Origin: Colius striatus
Taxonomy: Eukaryota; Chordata; Aves; Coliiformes; Coliidae
Length of the DNA stretch: 64,000 nt
Reading direction: 5' to 3'
Assembly (NCBI RefSeq): GCF_028858725.1
Contig: NC_084790.1
Location: 34,203,031-34,267,030 of the forward strand
Shown: one piece after another, positions 12,901 through 27,600 of the stretch
How the letters are laid out: every line of letters begins with the position of its first letter
How positions within the stretch are numbered: position 1 is the stretch's first letter
Position numbers and translations under genes: made by a program
The notes under the pieces: generated by a model
What the model was told of the DNA's origin: nothing
Databases searched by the model: none
The model's input: the letters and a program-made list of their open reading frames with translations, nothing else

Positions 12901-15437
12901 GCTACTGCCAGGAAAACACCTGGAAAGGTACTGTGCCTTCTGCATTTTGGATGATGTTTAATGCAAAAGCCCTAAAAGAGGCTTAGTGACAGATTTTTGA
13001 AGTGACTGGACTTGACCCTAAGAAACCGTATTTTATTTGCATCTACAACATGTTAAGCTCTGTCCTTGCAACTGAAATGTCTGGTTTTTTTCCATGTATT
13101 TCAGTAAGAAATACAATAATGTATAAAATTTTATCATGAAACCTTAGTTTTTTAACAAGGCAAAAAAATAAGCGTGAGAATTACAAACCACCTCAAGGAG
13201 ACAGCTCAAAGCCTCCTGTCTGTCGCTGCTGAAAAAAAAATCCTGAGCAAGCAGAACTCCCAGCTTGAAATCTTCTTACAGATGGGTATGTTGCCTTCAA
13301 GGAAATAACCTGGCATAGGGACAGACTTCAATACAGTGAAAGAGTAGGTAAATTACCATTCTCTGTTTTGCACCTTTGCAAAAGCCAAATATTCCACCAG
13401 GACTCATCAGTTCTGCATCATTTGCCTCATTTAATTTGCCATTAGCAACCTCATTTGTGCGAGATATAGTTGAAGTTCGTCTGCTAAATAAAGTAGGGCA
13501 GTGATGTTTTTATCTTCTGGTTTTCATGATTTGTACCCCTATATATTTTCTACTGTATCCTACATAGCATACTCTTCATAATAACTATGATTCTTTTCTT
13601 TCCCCGCCAAATACCTGGAAGTAGTGCACGGTCCTTGGTTTGATAAAGATTGCTATCTCTGCCAGTATGGGAAAATTTTAGAGCAGAAAGCCACTCAAAC
13701 AGGACATCTTAACAGGGTAATCTGTCCTCTCAAGTTCCTGTAATTTCTTCTGTGGTTCCACTTCATACTTGCAAAACAATGTCTTAGCTGTTAGATTTTG
13801 TTTAACTGACTATTCTGGTTCTTCATTTAGGGGTAGCTATAGCAACTTCGAAATCTATTTTTACTATCTCCATCCAAGTAGAACTCTCACTAACATTTTT
13901 GAAACTAAGAAAGTTATCAATTCAGAAGGCTCCAATGGCCTTTTTTCTTTTCTGCACAAGCTTTTATGGGTAAGGGACTGGAAGATTATGTTGTGACAAG
14001 TGTTCTTTATTAAAATTTCAACCAGGTAAGAAACATTTCATCTGAATTCTACAACAAAACAAATCTTTTAAGGCTAACTTTCAGCATAAGCACATGAAAA
14101 TGACCAGAAGGTAACAACACACAAGGCCTTGTCTCATATGCAGACTTGGGTGTTTTTTCATCTAAGACCCAAATGTTTCATCAAATATTCAGTCTTTGTT
14201 GTTATGTTGGTGAGGTGGCTGATGTCAGCAAAGAGAGCAGTAGGGGATTTGTTTGTGTGACAAAGTTGCTCCTATTATAGAAAACACTCCAGCTGTTTTC
14301 ACTGGCATTATCCTTCCCTCTACAAGCATTTTAAAAGCACAGTTCAAACAGTGCCAGTTGTGAAAAGGGGAGAGGAAAAAACCACCCCTGCAATTTCAGG
14401 GAATTTCACTGTTACATAAAGTGTTTGGCAGCTGCAAGGACAGACAGAGGTGTTCTGCAGCCCATGATCTCAGGCTACCACATGGTTTTGCACATGCATT
14501 GTAAAATTGAGTGTGCTGTCCTGCAATATGAAAACACAAAAGCTTCCAACTAGCATTTCAGTTGTCTCCTGGCCACCCAAACCCAACCCTCAGGTCATTT
14601 GCAGTCTAAGAGTGGAGGCATCCTAGGGAAAAGATGTAAGCTGTAAAGACTGTAGAAGGCCAGGCTGTGTAACAGCAATGGAGAGAGCAAGGGGCTTTCA
14701 GGGTTAGTCTATGAAGAGGCAGCAGCTGACAGCTTCAGCGCACACAGGTGACTTGGAAAAAGCAGCAAGGAGAAAATCAGGGAAATCTAGAGACTAGATT
14801 CCTAAGCCTTCTTATGCCTTCTTCCCCTCTGAGGATGAGCTGTGATGTCTTCCTCTGCCCATGTGAGGGACATAGCTCTGGAAACCAAATAACTGTCACA
14901 AATACAGAGAGCAGGGTGAAAACCCCTCTGTGACAGCACGGAGAACCTAATTTGCCTGAAGACATGGCAGGTGCTCTGAAATAACCCACTGCACATCTAA
15001 ATGGCCAGGGAATAGGCTCCTTCCCCTCACTCTCTGGACACATCTGTTTGCTGTGTGCTTTTTCATCAAACCATTATGTCAAGACAGCCTGGCATCTGAG
15101 ACAGGTAGTTCACTCTCAGACAGGTCCTCCTTGTGCCTTTGCTGCCATTCTCATGCATGCAGTGAAGTGACAATCCTGTTTCTGCAGCAGTTTGTGACCT
15201 CTATAAATCTTTGGCTGTCCTGGTCATTAGCTCAGTGTAGAATAAGGAATTAAAAATACTTCTTGCCCAAATTCCTAGTTACCAAGCTGAATCCCAATCC
15301 TATGGCAGCCTCTTACAGTTGCTCCAGCTCTGTTGTCAGTTGTGTTCTGAAAAGTTAATAGGAGCAGTGGCTCCTAACTTGCATTCCTAACTTGCTTCAT
15401 CAAGTCCTTTGATACTCCTTCCTCAGCTTGGGAGGAT
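9991..15437. other. Tail-to-tail intergenic gap between purpurin and IDUA
   Basis: About 5.4 kb between convergent 3' ends. I see no exon, RNA gene or clear repeat. Several frames exceed 90 codons around 9.96-10.43 kb, but they overlap one another on both strands and lack family similarity. Confidence 0.6.
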
Positions 15438-15443
15438 TTTATT
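15438..15443 (-). promoter_or_regulatory. Probable IDUA poly(A) signal
   Basis: AATAAA on the minus strand about 70 bases after the IDUA stop codon (15512-15514). This would give an unusually short 3' UTR; sites further downstream cannot be excluded. Confidence 0.45.
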
Positions 15444-15511
15444 TTTCTGGAGAGTTGTCACTTGCAGAGAGCATATACCACTCAGACACCAAGCCAGGCA
15501 CCACTCTTCAG

Positions 15512-15612
15512 TCACTTGCAATCTTCAACATACTCCACAGAGAGAGAGGGTAGGCCTGCTTTCCCCCAGTAATCAATGGCTCGCACTCTGTAAAAGCCAG
15601 AGACTGAGCTTC
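15512..15612 (-). CDS. IDUA: IDUA exon 14 (terminal)
   Basis: 101 coding nt including TGA, residues 598-630: [20 protein letters not shown] and a short tail ending in EDCK. It is 11 codons shorter than human, which has a proline-rich tail. The acceptor is ATTTGCAG. Confidence 0.92.
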
Positions 15613-18600
15613 CTGCAAATGAAAAGGTTAGAATTGGTCACTGTACGGAAAGCTGATACCTGTGGTGCTTAGGGGTTGTGCTACAGAGGTTCTGAAATCA
15701 ACTCTGCACCCTATGTAAGTGTGTCTGTGCCTAAGTAAAAAGGATTATCAATTCCTCATGGTCAAATACTGGCCTTTTTTTCTTTGTTGCACCAAGGACA
15801 TCCTACCTCCTCATCATCTCTTTTCTGTCTGAATTGTGCCTTTGGAACAGGTTACATGGGGACAAGATCAACAAAGAAGCAGAACAAGAAGCATGGAGGC
15901 TGATGGAAAACCCTCTGCTCAACTCAGGAAGCTCCAAAGGTATGTCAGTTGATGCTCTGTGGCTGATAATTTTCATCCTTGATCCAGTTCAAAGAACACA
16001 CCCTTCACTAGCAGTCTTTAACCTCACAAGCAATACAACCTTTTTTTCTCAGCTATTTACTTGATTTTTATGTGTGCTTAAGTATTCTTTTTGTCCCCCA
16101 AAAAAACAATGCTAATGAGTGAGAGGGAAATATCTAGCAATAAAGGCGGCTCAGATGTAAGGCTTTTTTGAAGCAGTCTTTTCTGATTTTGAAACAACTA
16201 AATCTGTTAAGTTTCCTAGGTGTGCAACACTAGATGATAACACATCTTAGTCTCAGAGATTTGCCGTAGCAACAATTTATGGTCTTTGCTTACCTGTGCA
16301 GCCTTTACGTTGTGGTAACAGCTCTGAACTTTATGATTCACCCACTGCTGATGCCTTTCTCAGGCTAACATGAGCTTGTGTTTCTGGCAAAAATCTCTCT
16401 GAATTGCTCTTTACTAGTATCACTTTGAGGCAAAGTCTGTCTGTGTTTCATGCAGTTCTGATCAGTGCTTATTAGTATATACTTGTTGGACCCACCACAT
16501 TGTGGATTAGACCACACGTGGTCAAAAAATCCCCCAAAATAACAACAAAAAATACCCAAAGGAAACATCCCTACCTTTTTTCATCATTTCTCTTCTGGGT
16601 ATGTTTCTACTGGATCTAGACTGTACTTGAAGGAGGAAGAATCACAGGCTCTCGGAGAAGCTTTGCCTCTTGACAAAGATGACACTCACTGCCCTCTAAC
16701 ATGAAATGTCTAAAACTCAGGCAGCAAGACATGGCTAAAGACAAAACACTACAAAACAGCAAAGAAAGAAGGCTTCCCTTGGCTAGTTGTTCTGACAGCC
16801 AGGACAAACTGTCCTACAGGAGGATCTCTCCTGTTCTCTTAAGGAGTATGTCAATAGCTCATGATTGTCAAGCCATAAAAGGGCATGGGAACAGGGACAG
16901 GTGACCACGATGAAAGCAGAATTGTGACTTCACCCTAAAGCAGCTCAAAATGTGAGAAATGTGAAAGAACCAACCTCTCCATGAAAGGTGGACATGACCT
17001 CCAACTAACTTGTGTGCTGACACCATATCCTTCATCAGTCTAACACTTCAATACTCAGTGGTACAAAATGAGTGATACCTAGGCAGTTTGGTCCAACTGC
17101 CCTACCCCAAGAGCATTGTACAAATTTAGGCAAGGGTGTGGCCAATACTCGTGGGACTGAGACCAATCCTCAGACTTGTCTTACGATGAGTCTTCTACCA
17201 AGAGCACAATACCAAGCTGTCATGTGGAGCAATTTGTTTTGTTCTCATTTTTGCATGCTTCTACACCAGCTACAAATAGGGACAAAAATGTTGCTTTGCC
17301 TCTTAGGGAGCTTGCCAGGTCCAGAGCTGCATAACTTTGGTTTACTAATGGCAATACTCTCAATAAATGACCTCATGACTACTTGTCGATTACTGCTTGT
17401 CCTTGAGAATATAGCTTTCACCAAGAACATGGCCTTAAAGGAAGGGACATGCTCTAATTTGTAATAAGAGCATACGTCACTATCATGCAACACATCTTCA
17501 GGTGTATGATGCTTCACACACTTTCAAGCGGCACTATCAATGTGACATATTACATAATATGTGCACTCTTGCCTTACCAGGACTATAGACCCAGAGGGTG
17601 AATATTGTGTCTTTGGCATTAATCCGCTGGTATACTTGTCCATCTGGTGAGAACTCCACTTCAAACGTCTTTATACATCTAGAAAAAAATCCAGACAGCT
17701 CCATAAATGCAACCAATAAAATGGTGAGCAATCAAATACTAATCTCAGGGTCATTTCAACAAAGAAGGACAAAACCTCAAAATACTCAGTCGACTCATTC
17801 CTACCAAATGTCAGACAGCATGGATTGTCAGAGTTAGGAAAAATCACTGCTCCAACAACTCACAGAAGAGCACTTGGACTGACCTGCTATATAACAAACT
17901 GTTAACCAACCCAGGGTTTTCAAGGCTGAAGAGTCTAGAGAGACTGACTTGAGAAGAAGCTGAGTCAGTGCTTCTTGAGGGAGTCTGGATGCACATTGGA
18001 TAGCTTATGGCAGTTCAGCTACAGAGGGTTTCCAGTCTAGTACAGCTTGCTGGAGCAAGGAGCTGGAGGTTTCCTCTTCTAGATCACATCCCTTACAGGA
18101 ATATGCAAGATCTCACATAGGTACCTGGTGCTAATATAACTTATGGATCTGTCTGTCTGCTATGCTGAAGGCAAGTCCCTCAGAAATACCGTTGGATGAT
18201 GTTAAGCAACAGGCAGACTCCCTTGCTCAGACTGCAAATGAGTCAGGGTTGCTCTCTGTCATCACTGTGTGTAGATCCCAGTTTAATTTGTCAGATAAAT
18301 ACACTACAGCATTTCTCAAGGAGCAAGGAGTCATCAATTTTATAAACCCATTTAACTTTGTAAGACTGTCAGCAACTTAGAGAGCAATGTGCTGGTAACG
18401 TGGTTACATGCATTTTATTTTAAAAGCTACTTACTTTGAATTTACATGGCCATCGTCCCACAACACAATAACCTGTCCCTTTGTGAGAGGGATCAAACGA
18501 ACATCGGTCACCTGTCCAGAGACACATGTCTATGTAAGAAAACTGAGTAAACCTATCAGCCAGGTCAGACTTCTGTGTTCATTCACCCTTACTAATGATT

Positions 18601-21600
18601 TGATTATTTCCATTCAGTCCAGGGTTAAAAACAAAATTCCTGGCTCTGTGGCTTTGCAGCCTATGTCATCAACCAGTCAACCTTGCAGAGAGGCTCTGGG
18701 CAGCACTACCATCATAGGTGGGACTGAATGAGCAAGTTCAGATTTCTAATACATCACAGCCACGATTCCATTTTATTTTTAAGTATAAATTATTAACTGG
18801 AGAGTTGTCAAGCCTGGTAGCACATGATGTGATTTTAAAAGTATATATATTACTTTCCAGTATCACATTATTATTTTCTCACCATGGCTAAATCTGCATT
18901 TATCTCACTGATGACACCTACTACTTGCGATGAAATGCTTTATCTTGAAATATGCCTCGAAGAGCCTTCTCATCAAATGAGAGAAGAATTGTGCATTTAC
19001 CAAGATTTCAACAAATAACAGATTCAAATGCTAGTCTGGCTCTTCTTGGCAAGACTTAAAGCAGGAAGCAGTTTCTAATCTGGTGAGCCTAACAGTAAAA
19101 TGCAACACATACTTGATTAGGAACAGAACTGGGTCTTGCACAAATGTGGATAAGGAAGACAGAGGGAATAGGAAAGTCTTGCTTCAGCATCAGGATGCCA
19201 CCTTCAGGAAATGGCAATGGGCCTACTGTCACTGGATCCTGTGGAGCCAAAAAGAAGTGTTGTGAATAATCTTTCATTACAGCACTTGACAGCAAATTGC
19301 TACATCAGTGTAAAGTGGCTGTGTATTTAATTTGGGACTCTAAATTTCCAGCAGATTTGGTACTATTAAGTGGTTTACAGCTATCAAAGTTCTTCAAGTT
19401 GGGAGAATTTCCTATCTTGCCTGTTTTACAGCTCTTCAAGAAAAGAGAGGGTTTGTCCACACCACAAACTGGGTTGATCGCAAATGCCCTTTAGACACAA
19501 TCTGTCACTTTTAGTAACTACTCATGGATGCCTTTCAGGCTAGTGATCCTTTATAAAGCACATGCCTGCCTCAGCTATGGTTTCCCAGCATGAAGCCACC
19601 CAGCCAGTCTCCAAGGATGAGGTTTCATCAGATGGCCAAGGGTATCTAAAACCTTGCTACTGCCCTGTTGAAGGAAGATTTGATGGCTCCCTAGAGTATC
19701 CCCCAGGCCTTAGCAACAGTAGCTTATGGTGGCTGAGAAAAGACATAGTACATAGACACATGTCAAAGTCAGAAGGCAACACTGTTTATGGGCCCTGAGG
19801 GGGATAAAAGTGGCCCTTTTACTTTAACCCAAGGGTCTGAATGCAGAGGGAATCTATGGGACATGAAGCTAAAGTAAGAGGCTGCTCACACATTCTCATA
19901 TACAGTAAGGAATCTGGACATGGCTTTTGTCAGTAAGGAGGAATCCTCAGAGAAGACTTACTTCTCACATCTCTCTGGGGTGCATTCAGAACTGCTGAGT
20001 ATGAGGGGAAACTGCAGGCCTTCCTGAAAGTCCTGCAGAGATGCCAAGCATCTTCCAAATATGCACTGAGTAGTTTCACTTCAGGGAGCTGTTTGTTTTG
20101 TTATGGAGTGGGGTTCCTTTCAACCTTCTAATGGAGGAATTTGGCCCTTCTGTGATATACACAGGAACATATGACATATTTGGAGAGATGAAACAGAAAG
20201 GGTCTCAAAGCTCACTGAAGTTTCAGGAAGAAGGAAGGCAGAACTTGCACCGTAGCAACTTTGGCTCCTTATTTAAAGGTAAGCCAGTTGCAAAGAATCA
20301 GGTCACTTGCATTTAGTCTGTTGCATAACACAAAGGCAGAAGTATCAGTTGTGTAACAGCTACACTTCTCTGCGTGACTGCAAGTGCATTTTCATAGGTA
20401 CACAATGCTCATGACTGGGCTAAGGAAATTTTGACTACCTAAGCTGATTGCTTGTCTATTTAGTTGTAGTTAACCAATTTGCAAGTTCTTTACACACAAC
20501 ACTTCAAGCAAATACGTGTTCATACCTCAGCATCCCTCATGTGACGGAACTGTTCTGGGGAAGGAAAGTCAGGACTTCCTAGCCCTCTCCACTTCAGGTA
20601 GGGATTGGTTTGGTTGTTATCCAGGTAATATGTCACATACACCAGTTCTTTAAGAATAAAAATGAAAGAGAGCAAACTCTTTACTTGGATTTAAAGATTA
20701 ACAAATTTAGCAGAAGGTCTCTGTCTTCTTCCTAGTCTACCTTCTTAAAAGCCATTTCAGCACTTTGGAGCCTGGCTTCCACCAGAAAGTCACAAGGCTA
20801 GAAGTCTTACAAGGCTCTACAATTTATATTTGCCAAGTTTAAATTTCAAACTACTACTTCTAAAATAAGAATTGAAACCTTATTAATTTTTGCACAGGTT
20901 TGTCAGACCACTTCAGCAACTGTGTAATCATGCTGACTGTCTTGGAGTCATCCCAGTAAGGGAATTGTTGCCTGCCAATATCCAGCTAAGGACACAGATT
21001 AATAGTTTTCCAAAAAGGTACCACTTTCTGCTGCCATTAAAGGCAGGGTCTAAGTGAAGACATTAGGAAACAATCTCTGCTAGGAGAGCACCATCATACC
21101 TCAAAAAAATCCAAGAGAGCAATGAAAGGCAACGAAACTCACTTTTATAATGAAATGCAACTCAGCAGAAGTGTTCTGGCAAATGTTTTTTCTTAAAGAT
21201 CAATTATGTGAGCTGCCTACATGATTCTTTGTTTACCTCTAAGTTTGGGGAAGTGGGTGGCATTCACTGTGATGGTACTGATGTTGGATGAAGTCCTGTT
21301 ATCCTCACTTGAGTATATCAGTATAGTAGCTTGCCAGCTGTCTGAGGGTTGCATCTCACTTGGGGTGTGCACAGATGCCAAGACACCAACTGTGGCGTTT
21401 TGGGTGCTTTTACCTTCACTGCTCTTCACTTCTGCAAAAATCTGCTTTTCTCCTTTAAAAATGTGACAAGTGGGAAAGAATCACTGCTAGGAAGGGTCAA
21501 AACACAGAAATCTACAGGTTGAGCTACATTCTAGCTTATTTTACCAGGTACAGCATTCAGCTGGGCTTTTGTACAGTGGCATGTACACTTAGTAGTTCAG

Positions 21601-24600
21601 CTAGCAACACACAAGCATGTTAACAGTCACTTCAGACCTTTCTTTAGTGGGCTGCATGGGCCTCATAGCTGTGGGGATTTCTCAAAAGATATTCATAGTC
21701 TGATACAATGACAAAAGAGGAAAGAACCCATCTCCCAGAAAAGGAGCGTCTGGAATACAGAAAGCGGGAAATTAAATCAAATGGAAGACTAATCATCAAA
21801 AACATCTCCTGAGTAATTTCTCAGAGGAAGTGAGGTTTCACTTTCTTAACACATCTGGTAAATAAAAATTAGGATAAATCCTGCTTCTATCGATGGTGAA
21901 ATAGCTGAAATAATCTCTCTCAGGAAGGAAGCTTCTAGGTAGAAGTTACTCATGTGCTCTTTAACCAGTGGTTACCATACCTAGCAGTGCCAGCAGGCCC
22001 ATGACAGTCAGCACTGGTTTCCGCACCATCTGGACATGAGGTGGCTTTGTATTGTTCATCTGAAAACGTGCTATCAGAGTGCGCTGTGTGAAGTAGTGGG
22101 GATAGTAGCTCAAGAAGGCATTGTCATTACTCAGCAGTGTGTAGTTGATGGTGTTATTAGCTTTGGAAATCAGCAGGTTTTGATGCTGGATGATTACCTG
22201 CAAAGTTATAGAGAAGACAGAACTTGTCAGGGTTTAGCAAGAAGCTGGTTTTGCTTGGTAACAGGGGGAGCGGGTTACAGTGAAGACCTGGTAAAGTTTT
22301 TAGACTCTCCCCCGGCTCCTGGGTTCACACCCACTTCCGGCCCGGCTGGGCCAATGTGGCGCCTCTGTGATCACTATTTAGGGATGGGAATTTGAAGTGC
22401 TTGGGAAGGTGGAAGAGCAGTACAAGATGGAGGTGACCACATGGACCTCACAGTCAGAGGAGGAAGGAAGGAGCACCAGACATCAGACCACTCTGAAAGC
22501 CGTGGCGAGAATGCAGGCTGTATCCCTACAACCCATGCAGGGCAATGGCAGGACTGAGAGCCACCAGCAGCTCCGTGTGAGTGCATCCGGATCGGCGAGG
22601 GACTGTGTAGGGAGGCGGCCATGGCCCAGGCCGTGCTGGAGAGCCTGCACGCCGCAGAGCAGCCCCATACGAGAGGCAGAGAGGAGCTGCAGCCTTTGGG
22701 ATAAATGCACATCGGAGCAGCCCGTGCAGGGCTGCCGTGTGTGTGAGGTACCCCACGGACTTGCAGGGAGGAATGGTGCAGAGCCCACTTGCCCTGAGGA
22801 GAGGCAAACGGCAAAAGCTACCAGGAACAGACTGACTGAAACCCTCACTCCCTGCCTCCCTGGGCCATTCAAGGGGAGGAGAAGGTAAAGACGCCAGGAT
22901 CAGAACTCTGAGCATGGATCAGGGGAGGGGTGGGGTGAAGATGGTCTTAAAGGGCTGGTTGGACTCTTCATCATTGAACCACTCTGTCTTGTTTTATTTT
23001 GGTTATATTTTGGGGTTTTATGGTTATGCTTTAGTTGGTGTTGCATTAAATTATGTTCTGTTTTCTTCCCCAAGCTGAGTAGCCTGGTCTGTTTTGTCCT
23101 GGACCTTAAGTGGCAGTTAAGCTCTCCCTGCCCTTTGGCAATCTTTGGTACTTGAGGGTAACTGTGGTCTTTTGTTCCCTGATGGGCCTAAACCACTATA
23201 CTTCACACTGGAGAAAATCCAACAAATACACAATCTCTGTATATTTGAAAAATCTTTACAGAATATTGCAAAGAGTTGTCACTCTAACATGTAGAAAAGT
23301 TCTAAGTCGCTCCTCACAACTCCTGGAGAAACTATTCTTTAGGTAACAGATTAATGACTGGAAAATTTGAAGTTTTGCAGTAAAAAGTCTCTGAAATAAC
23401 TATTAGTAGTATTCTGCATAAATTATGAATCTATTTTTCTGGGTACTGCACTATAAATGATGTTACTCCATTTTGAATTTTAAAGTAGTAATCTTGATTT
23501 ACCATCTGCATTAAAACTAAACATCTCTCCAAAACTGGAATTCCCTTGTACCCATTACACGGCTGTATGGGAGCTGGATTCTGTTCCTCAGTAAGTCATT
23601 TTACCCACTTGGTGGTAACATGGAATTGGTTCTCCCAGTATTTCACTGGTTGCTGTGCTGCTCTCCTGCAAAATGTCAGAGCTTTCAAGCACTCCGTTTA
23701 TCCAATTGCACCCAAGTATCAGAATCAAACAGAGCTTTAGAAGGCTCACAATAGGTGTCATAATTTGCATCCCTAAAAGAACATGGGGGTCCAGCTCCTG
23801 TGTTGAATGTGGTTTTTTTTTTCTCCCCTCATATCCTGTGTCATTAAAAACCCTGTTGTTTGCTCTCACAAACTCCCTGCAATGCAGCCAGTGACCTGTT
23901 GCTTTGGAGAAGACTGCTTCTGTACAGAGCCTAAATGAGCTGGGTGCCTTTGCCTCCACAGGAATAGTTGAGAAGACATAACTTGTTTCTGGTTGAGATA
24001 CATCCTTACATGTTTAGTTTTCTACTTTAGACAGGTGTGCTTGGATTCTGGATGCTGTATAAGTTAGTGGCCCACAAAGCAATAGGCCTGCAGAGGGAAC
24101 TACTGTTACACAGGGGCAAGAGCTGAGCTTGTTCTGGGGATAGAGCATTCTCTTCTCCTTTTCTGATCAACTGCAGTAATTACCAGCAGTAATTAGTAAG
24201 ACCACATGTACAGTCATTATCCAAAACCAAAGAATGGGCTTATGCTGGTAGCTCAAGGGACTTCTTAATTTCCTCTGATGTCTCTTGATGAGATAAACTT
24301 GAAGGAGCTGAGAAATAACGGCTCATATAAGTGAGGTGATAGCTATCAGTAGTGAGATGATAGAAGTAGTGGAGAGGCAATATAGTGGGTATAGTCTTCT
24401 TCAATGGGTCTAACTGGGGAATGGTATACGATATCTGACATTCTCCAACACGTGGAAGGCTAGTTCTCACTTAATTTTTTCTGAAGGAAGATGGAGAAAA
24501 CTAATACAAAATAAACAAAACTTCTGAAAACAGATTATTCAGGGAAATTGCAGCTATATCAATAGGGAGCTCGCCTTTTGTTGGATCTGCAATTGTAAGT

Positions 24601-27600
24601 AGTTCCTTAAAGTTTGTAAGTCTACTTTTACAACTGAATTTATGCATCAGGAGATGCTACTGTGACAAGACTGTCAATGAACTGAATTACCTTTACAACC
24701 ATAGCTGCATAGGTCACATCAGCTCGCCACAGTAGTGGAATGGACCATCCAACCATTGGATCTGCTTCATCATTGTATATCGCAACAGTTGCAAAAGTTG
24801 GAAAGAGCTTCTGAATTTCTTCAACAGCTTCTACTTCTTGTTGCAAGATGGAGAGAGAACTTCCACCTCCCTGCAACAACATTTCATATATGCTAGGTGT
24901 CAGTGAGTAAACAGTAAACACACAAATATAACATGCAGACACAACTATATTCTGAAAATATGTTACTGAAGTCCCTGAGAAGCTGTGGGCCAGACAGTAA
25001 CAGTATTTTTACCTAATTCATTACAGTATGTGCTGTTCGCACAAGCTCCTCCTGGAGTATAAAATGGAAAAGAGGTTGCTTGCCCTGGGAACAGGGAAAA
25101 TGCAAATTCACTTTGAGGTGAAGACTTGCAACTGTACATCTCCAAAGTTTCACTAGAATAGGTAGCCATGCTTCCTGCTATAGACTGGACTATATATCTG
25201 GAAATTAGCTTTCTCAATCAGAATAAAATGAAACTTGAACTGATTAAAAAAATACCCTTAAGAGGAAATCTTGGCCTCACCTTCTTATGGAGAGAGATGT
25301 AGTCCAGCCTTACACCAGTCTCCCCTGTGAAGAAGTTGGTTCCATTGTAGCAATGACACAGAAGACTCCAGCATATGGGTGACCTGGGTAAGGGGTGGAA
25401 GGAATCCCCAGGCCCTCCAAATTTTAGTAGAGGACTTGCTGCTCTTAATCCTTCTGAGCAAGCATCATAATAGTTGAGAAACCCTGAAGTCCAAGTAGAT
25501 ATATGTATCAAAGATGATAACTAAAAACAGAATCTTGGCCTAAAACTATAGGGAGATGCTCTAGCTCTGTCATTGCATTTATGAGCAGGATCTCACAAAA
25601 TAGGTCTAGTCTTTCCTAAGCACTGACAGAAAACATCAAAACCTCATATGCATTCACCAGGTCCTTCCAAAGGTCTTGTGAGGACAGGTTCCCAAAACAC
25701 ACATCTGCCAGTAAACATTTTTCATTTACTTCACCCCTTTTCCACCCCTAGTAATCTTACTTTATATTCAAATAATGAACTGTGCTTTCTTAGTGTAAAT
25801 CTCTTCTGATTTCCCTGTCCTCCTGTCCCTCTATTTATACTGATATCCAGGCAGGGAACAAAGTGTAGTCAGTAACATCACCTTTGCAAAACAGACAAGG
25901 TACAGCTTTCACATTTCTTATCTGTCCTATCTACCTTATTTCTTTACCAGTATTCCTCCTCTCTAATAGCCACCCCTCCACCTACCCCACACGTCTCAAT
26001 TCACTACACTTGTCAAGTGCTCCAACACACACTTACCTTTCACTGTCATAGACACATTGTCAAAGTCATGATGGTCTGGTTCATTCCATGTTTCAAAATT
26101 CCATTTAGCAACATGCTCCAATCCATACCTATCTGTAGGATAAACCTCATTTATTAGTGAGCTGCACATTCACACAATCCTATCAATTAGGGCTACAGGC
26201 AAGGTTCAGAACTCAGAGCTATAACAGGGTGTAAATATCACCTATTTTTAATAATGAGGGAAATACAATTTTGGTAGTTTCAAAATGACCTCTCATTTCC
26301 AATGAAATGAAGCAGTATTTGAAAAAGATAAAAGGTGAGTGGGAGGCAATGTGAACTGCAGCTTGAAGGCAATGAAGGGCACTCACCTAGCCTTAATTCA
26401 GGTTGAGGCCTTCTGTCTCTACTAGAGTTACTTGAGGCTGATGTGTGGGAAATATTGATGTTATCGTGCCCCAGTGCAAGCTTGTGGTTTATAATCACAA
26501 CAACATGACTGAGTTAAAAGTCAGAACTAAGAGGCAGGTCAAATATGCTACCAAGAACACACTACTCATTTAGGATATTGGTCATGAATCAGCAAAAAAA
26601 GGGGTATTACCCCACTGTTTGGGCATGGGTTTTTCCTGTTCTGGGAAAAAGACTCCTATGTTCAGGGTCTTGAAATTGATCACAGTACACTGAGCTTTCT
26701 GAGGCAGTTGGAAGGGATTACAACAGAATAAATATCAAGTCTTTTTTTTTTCCTTATGTTTTGAGGTGGGTTTTTTTTCTTAACTTACCTATGTATCTGC
26801 TGGCCAGAAGTGCAATTAAGTTTCTCCATCTTACTACTTGTTCTTTATCTTCAAAATTAAAAAAATATGCTGATGGATTTCCCATCAATTCAAATCCTAA
26901 AAAAAAAAACCAAAAGGTCTCCTTTTCTTTGTGAATGCTAACTCCTTCCAATTAAAGGGGGAGTTATTGCCTTTTGTGAAACAAACTTTAAATGAAGAAG
27001 CATCATTTAAATGGCTTTTCCTTCCTGTTTCTACGTGTCCCCACCAGGAATATTTCAGATTTGAGGTTACTCACATTTGTCACTTGCCAAAGACTACAGT
27101 AATCTATTAATACTTACCATCACAAATTCAGCAGGAACCTTACATGGTAGATGTATGCAGAAATCCAAAGGAAGCTATACTTTGAGTTTCTGCTTCTCTG
27201 GTCCTTTTAGGTACATCTTAATAGGTATGAAGCTTTCTCTTCTTCAAGAGAATTTACTTCCCAATTGATACATTTGAAACTGTTGTTGAAAGCAATGTAA
27301 AAACCCCTTTTGTATTGTCTTGGTGCAATATTGTTTTGCTCACACTGTCTGTGTTTATATGGATATGAAGTAAAGCCAAGTAGGAAAAGAATCCATTTTT
27401 ATGAAAATCAGTTTTGACAAAGCTCTCTAAGAAGTCTGTGATAATTGCACAATATGGGCAAACAGATGTAGCAAGCTGTGGAGGTAGGCAGCTGCCCTTA
27501 CCTGGAATTAGCTTATTTTTCCACAGGCAATCCATAAGGTTATCCAAGGCAGTAAAATTGCAGTGAAGTTTCCCATTCATCACCCTGAAGTACACAGGTA

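Larger units (their letters stand above)
15613..21980. other. IDUA introns 8 to 13
   Basis: These are introns 13 (15613-17577), 12 (17679-18434), 11 (18512-19112), 10 (19239-20525), 9 (20648-21236) and 8 (21453-21980). All follow GT-AG on the minus strand. I see no nested gene and no clear mobile element in them. Confidence 0.6.
24871..27501. other. IDUA introns 3 to 6
   Basis: Compact introns 6 (24871-25280), 5 (25484-26036), 4 (26133-26788) and 3 (26897-27501). Nothing beyond splice signals is seen. Confidence 0.6.

Noticed and set aside
22374-22915. Open frames of 129-163 codons on both strands near 22.5 kb
   Set aside because: They lie inside the GC-richer LTR-like insertion and overlap in several frames with no recognisable protein; long frames follow from base composition.
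22200-23200. Target-site duplication for the LTR-like insertion
   Set aside because: Short matches such as ACTT on both sides are too brief, and the 3' boundary is uncertain, so no duplication is claimed.
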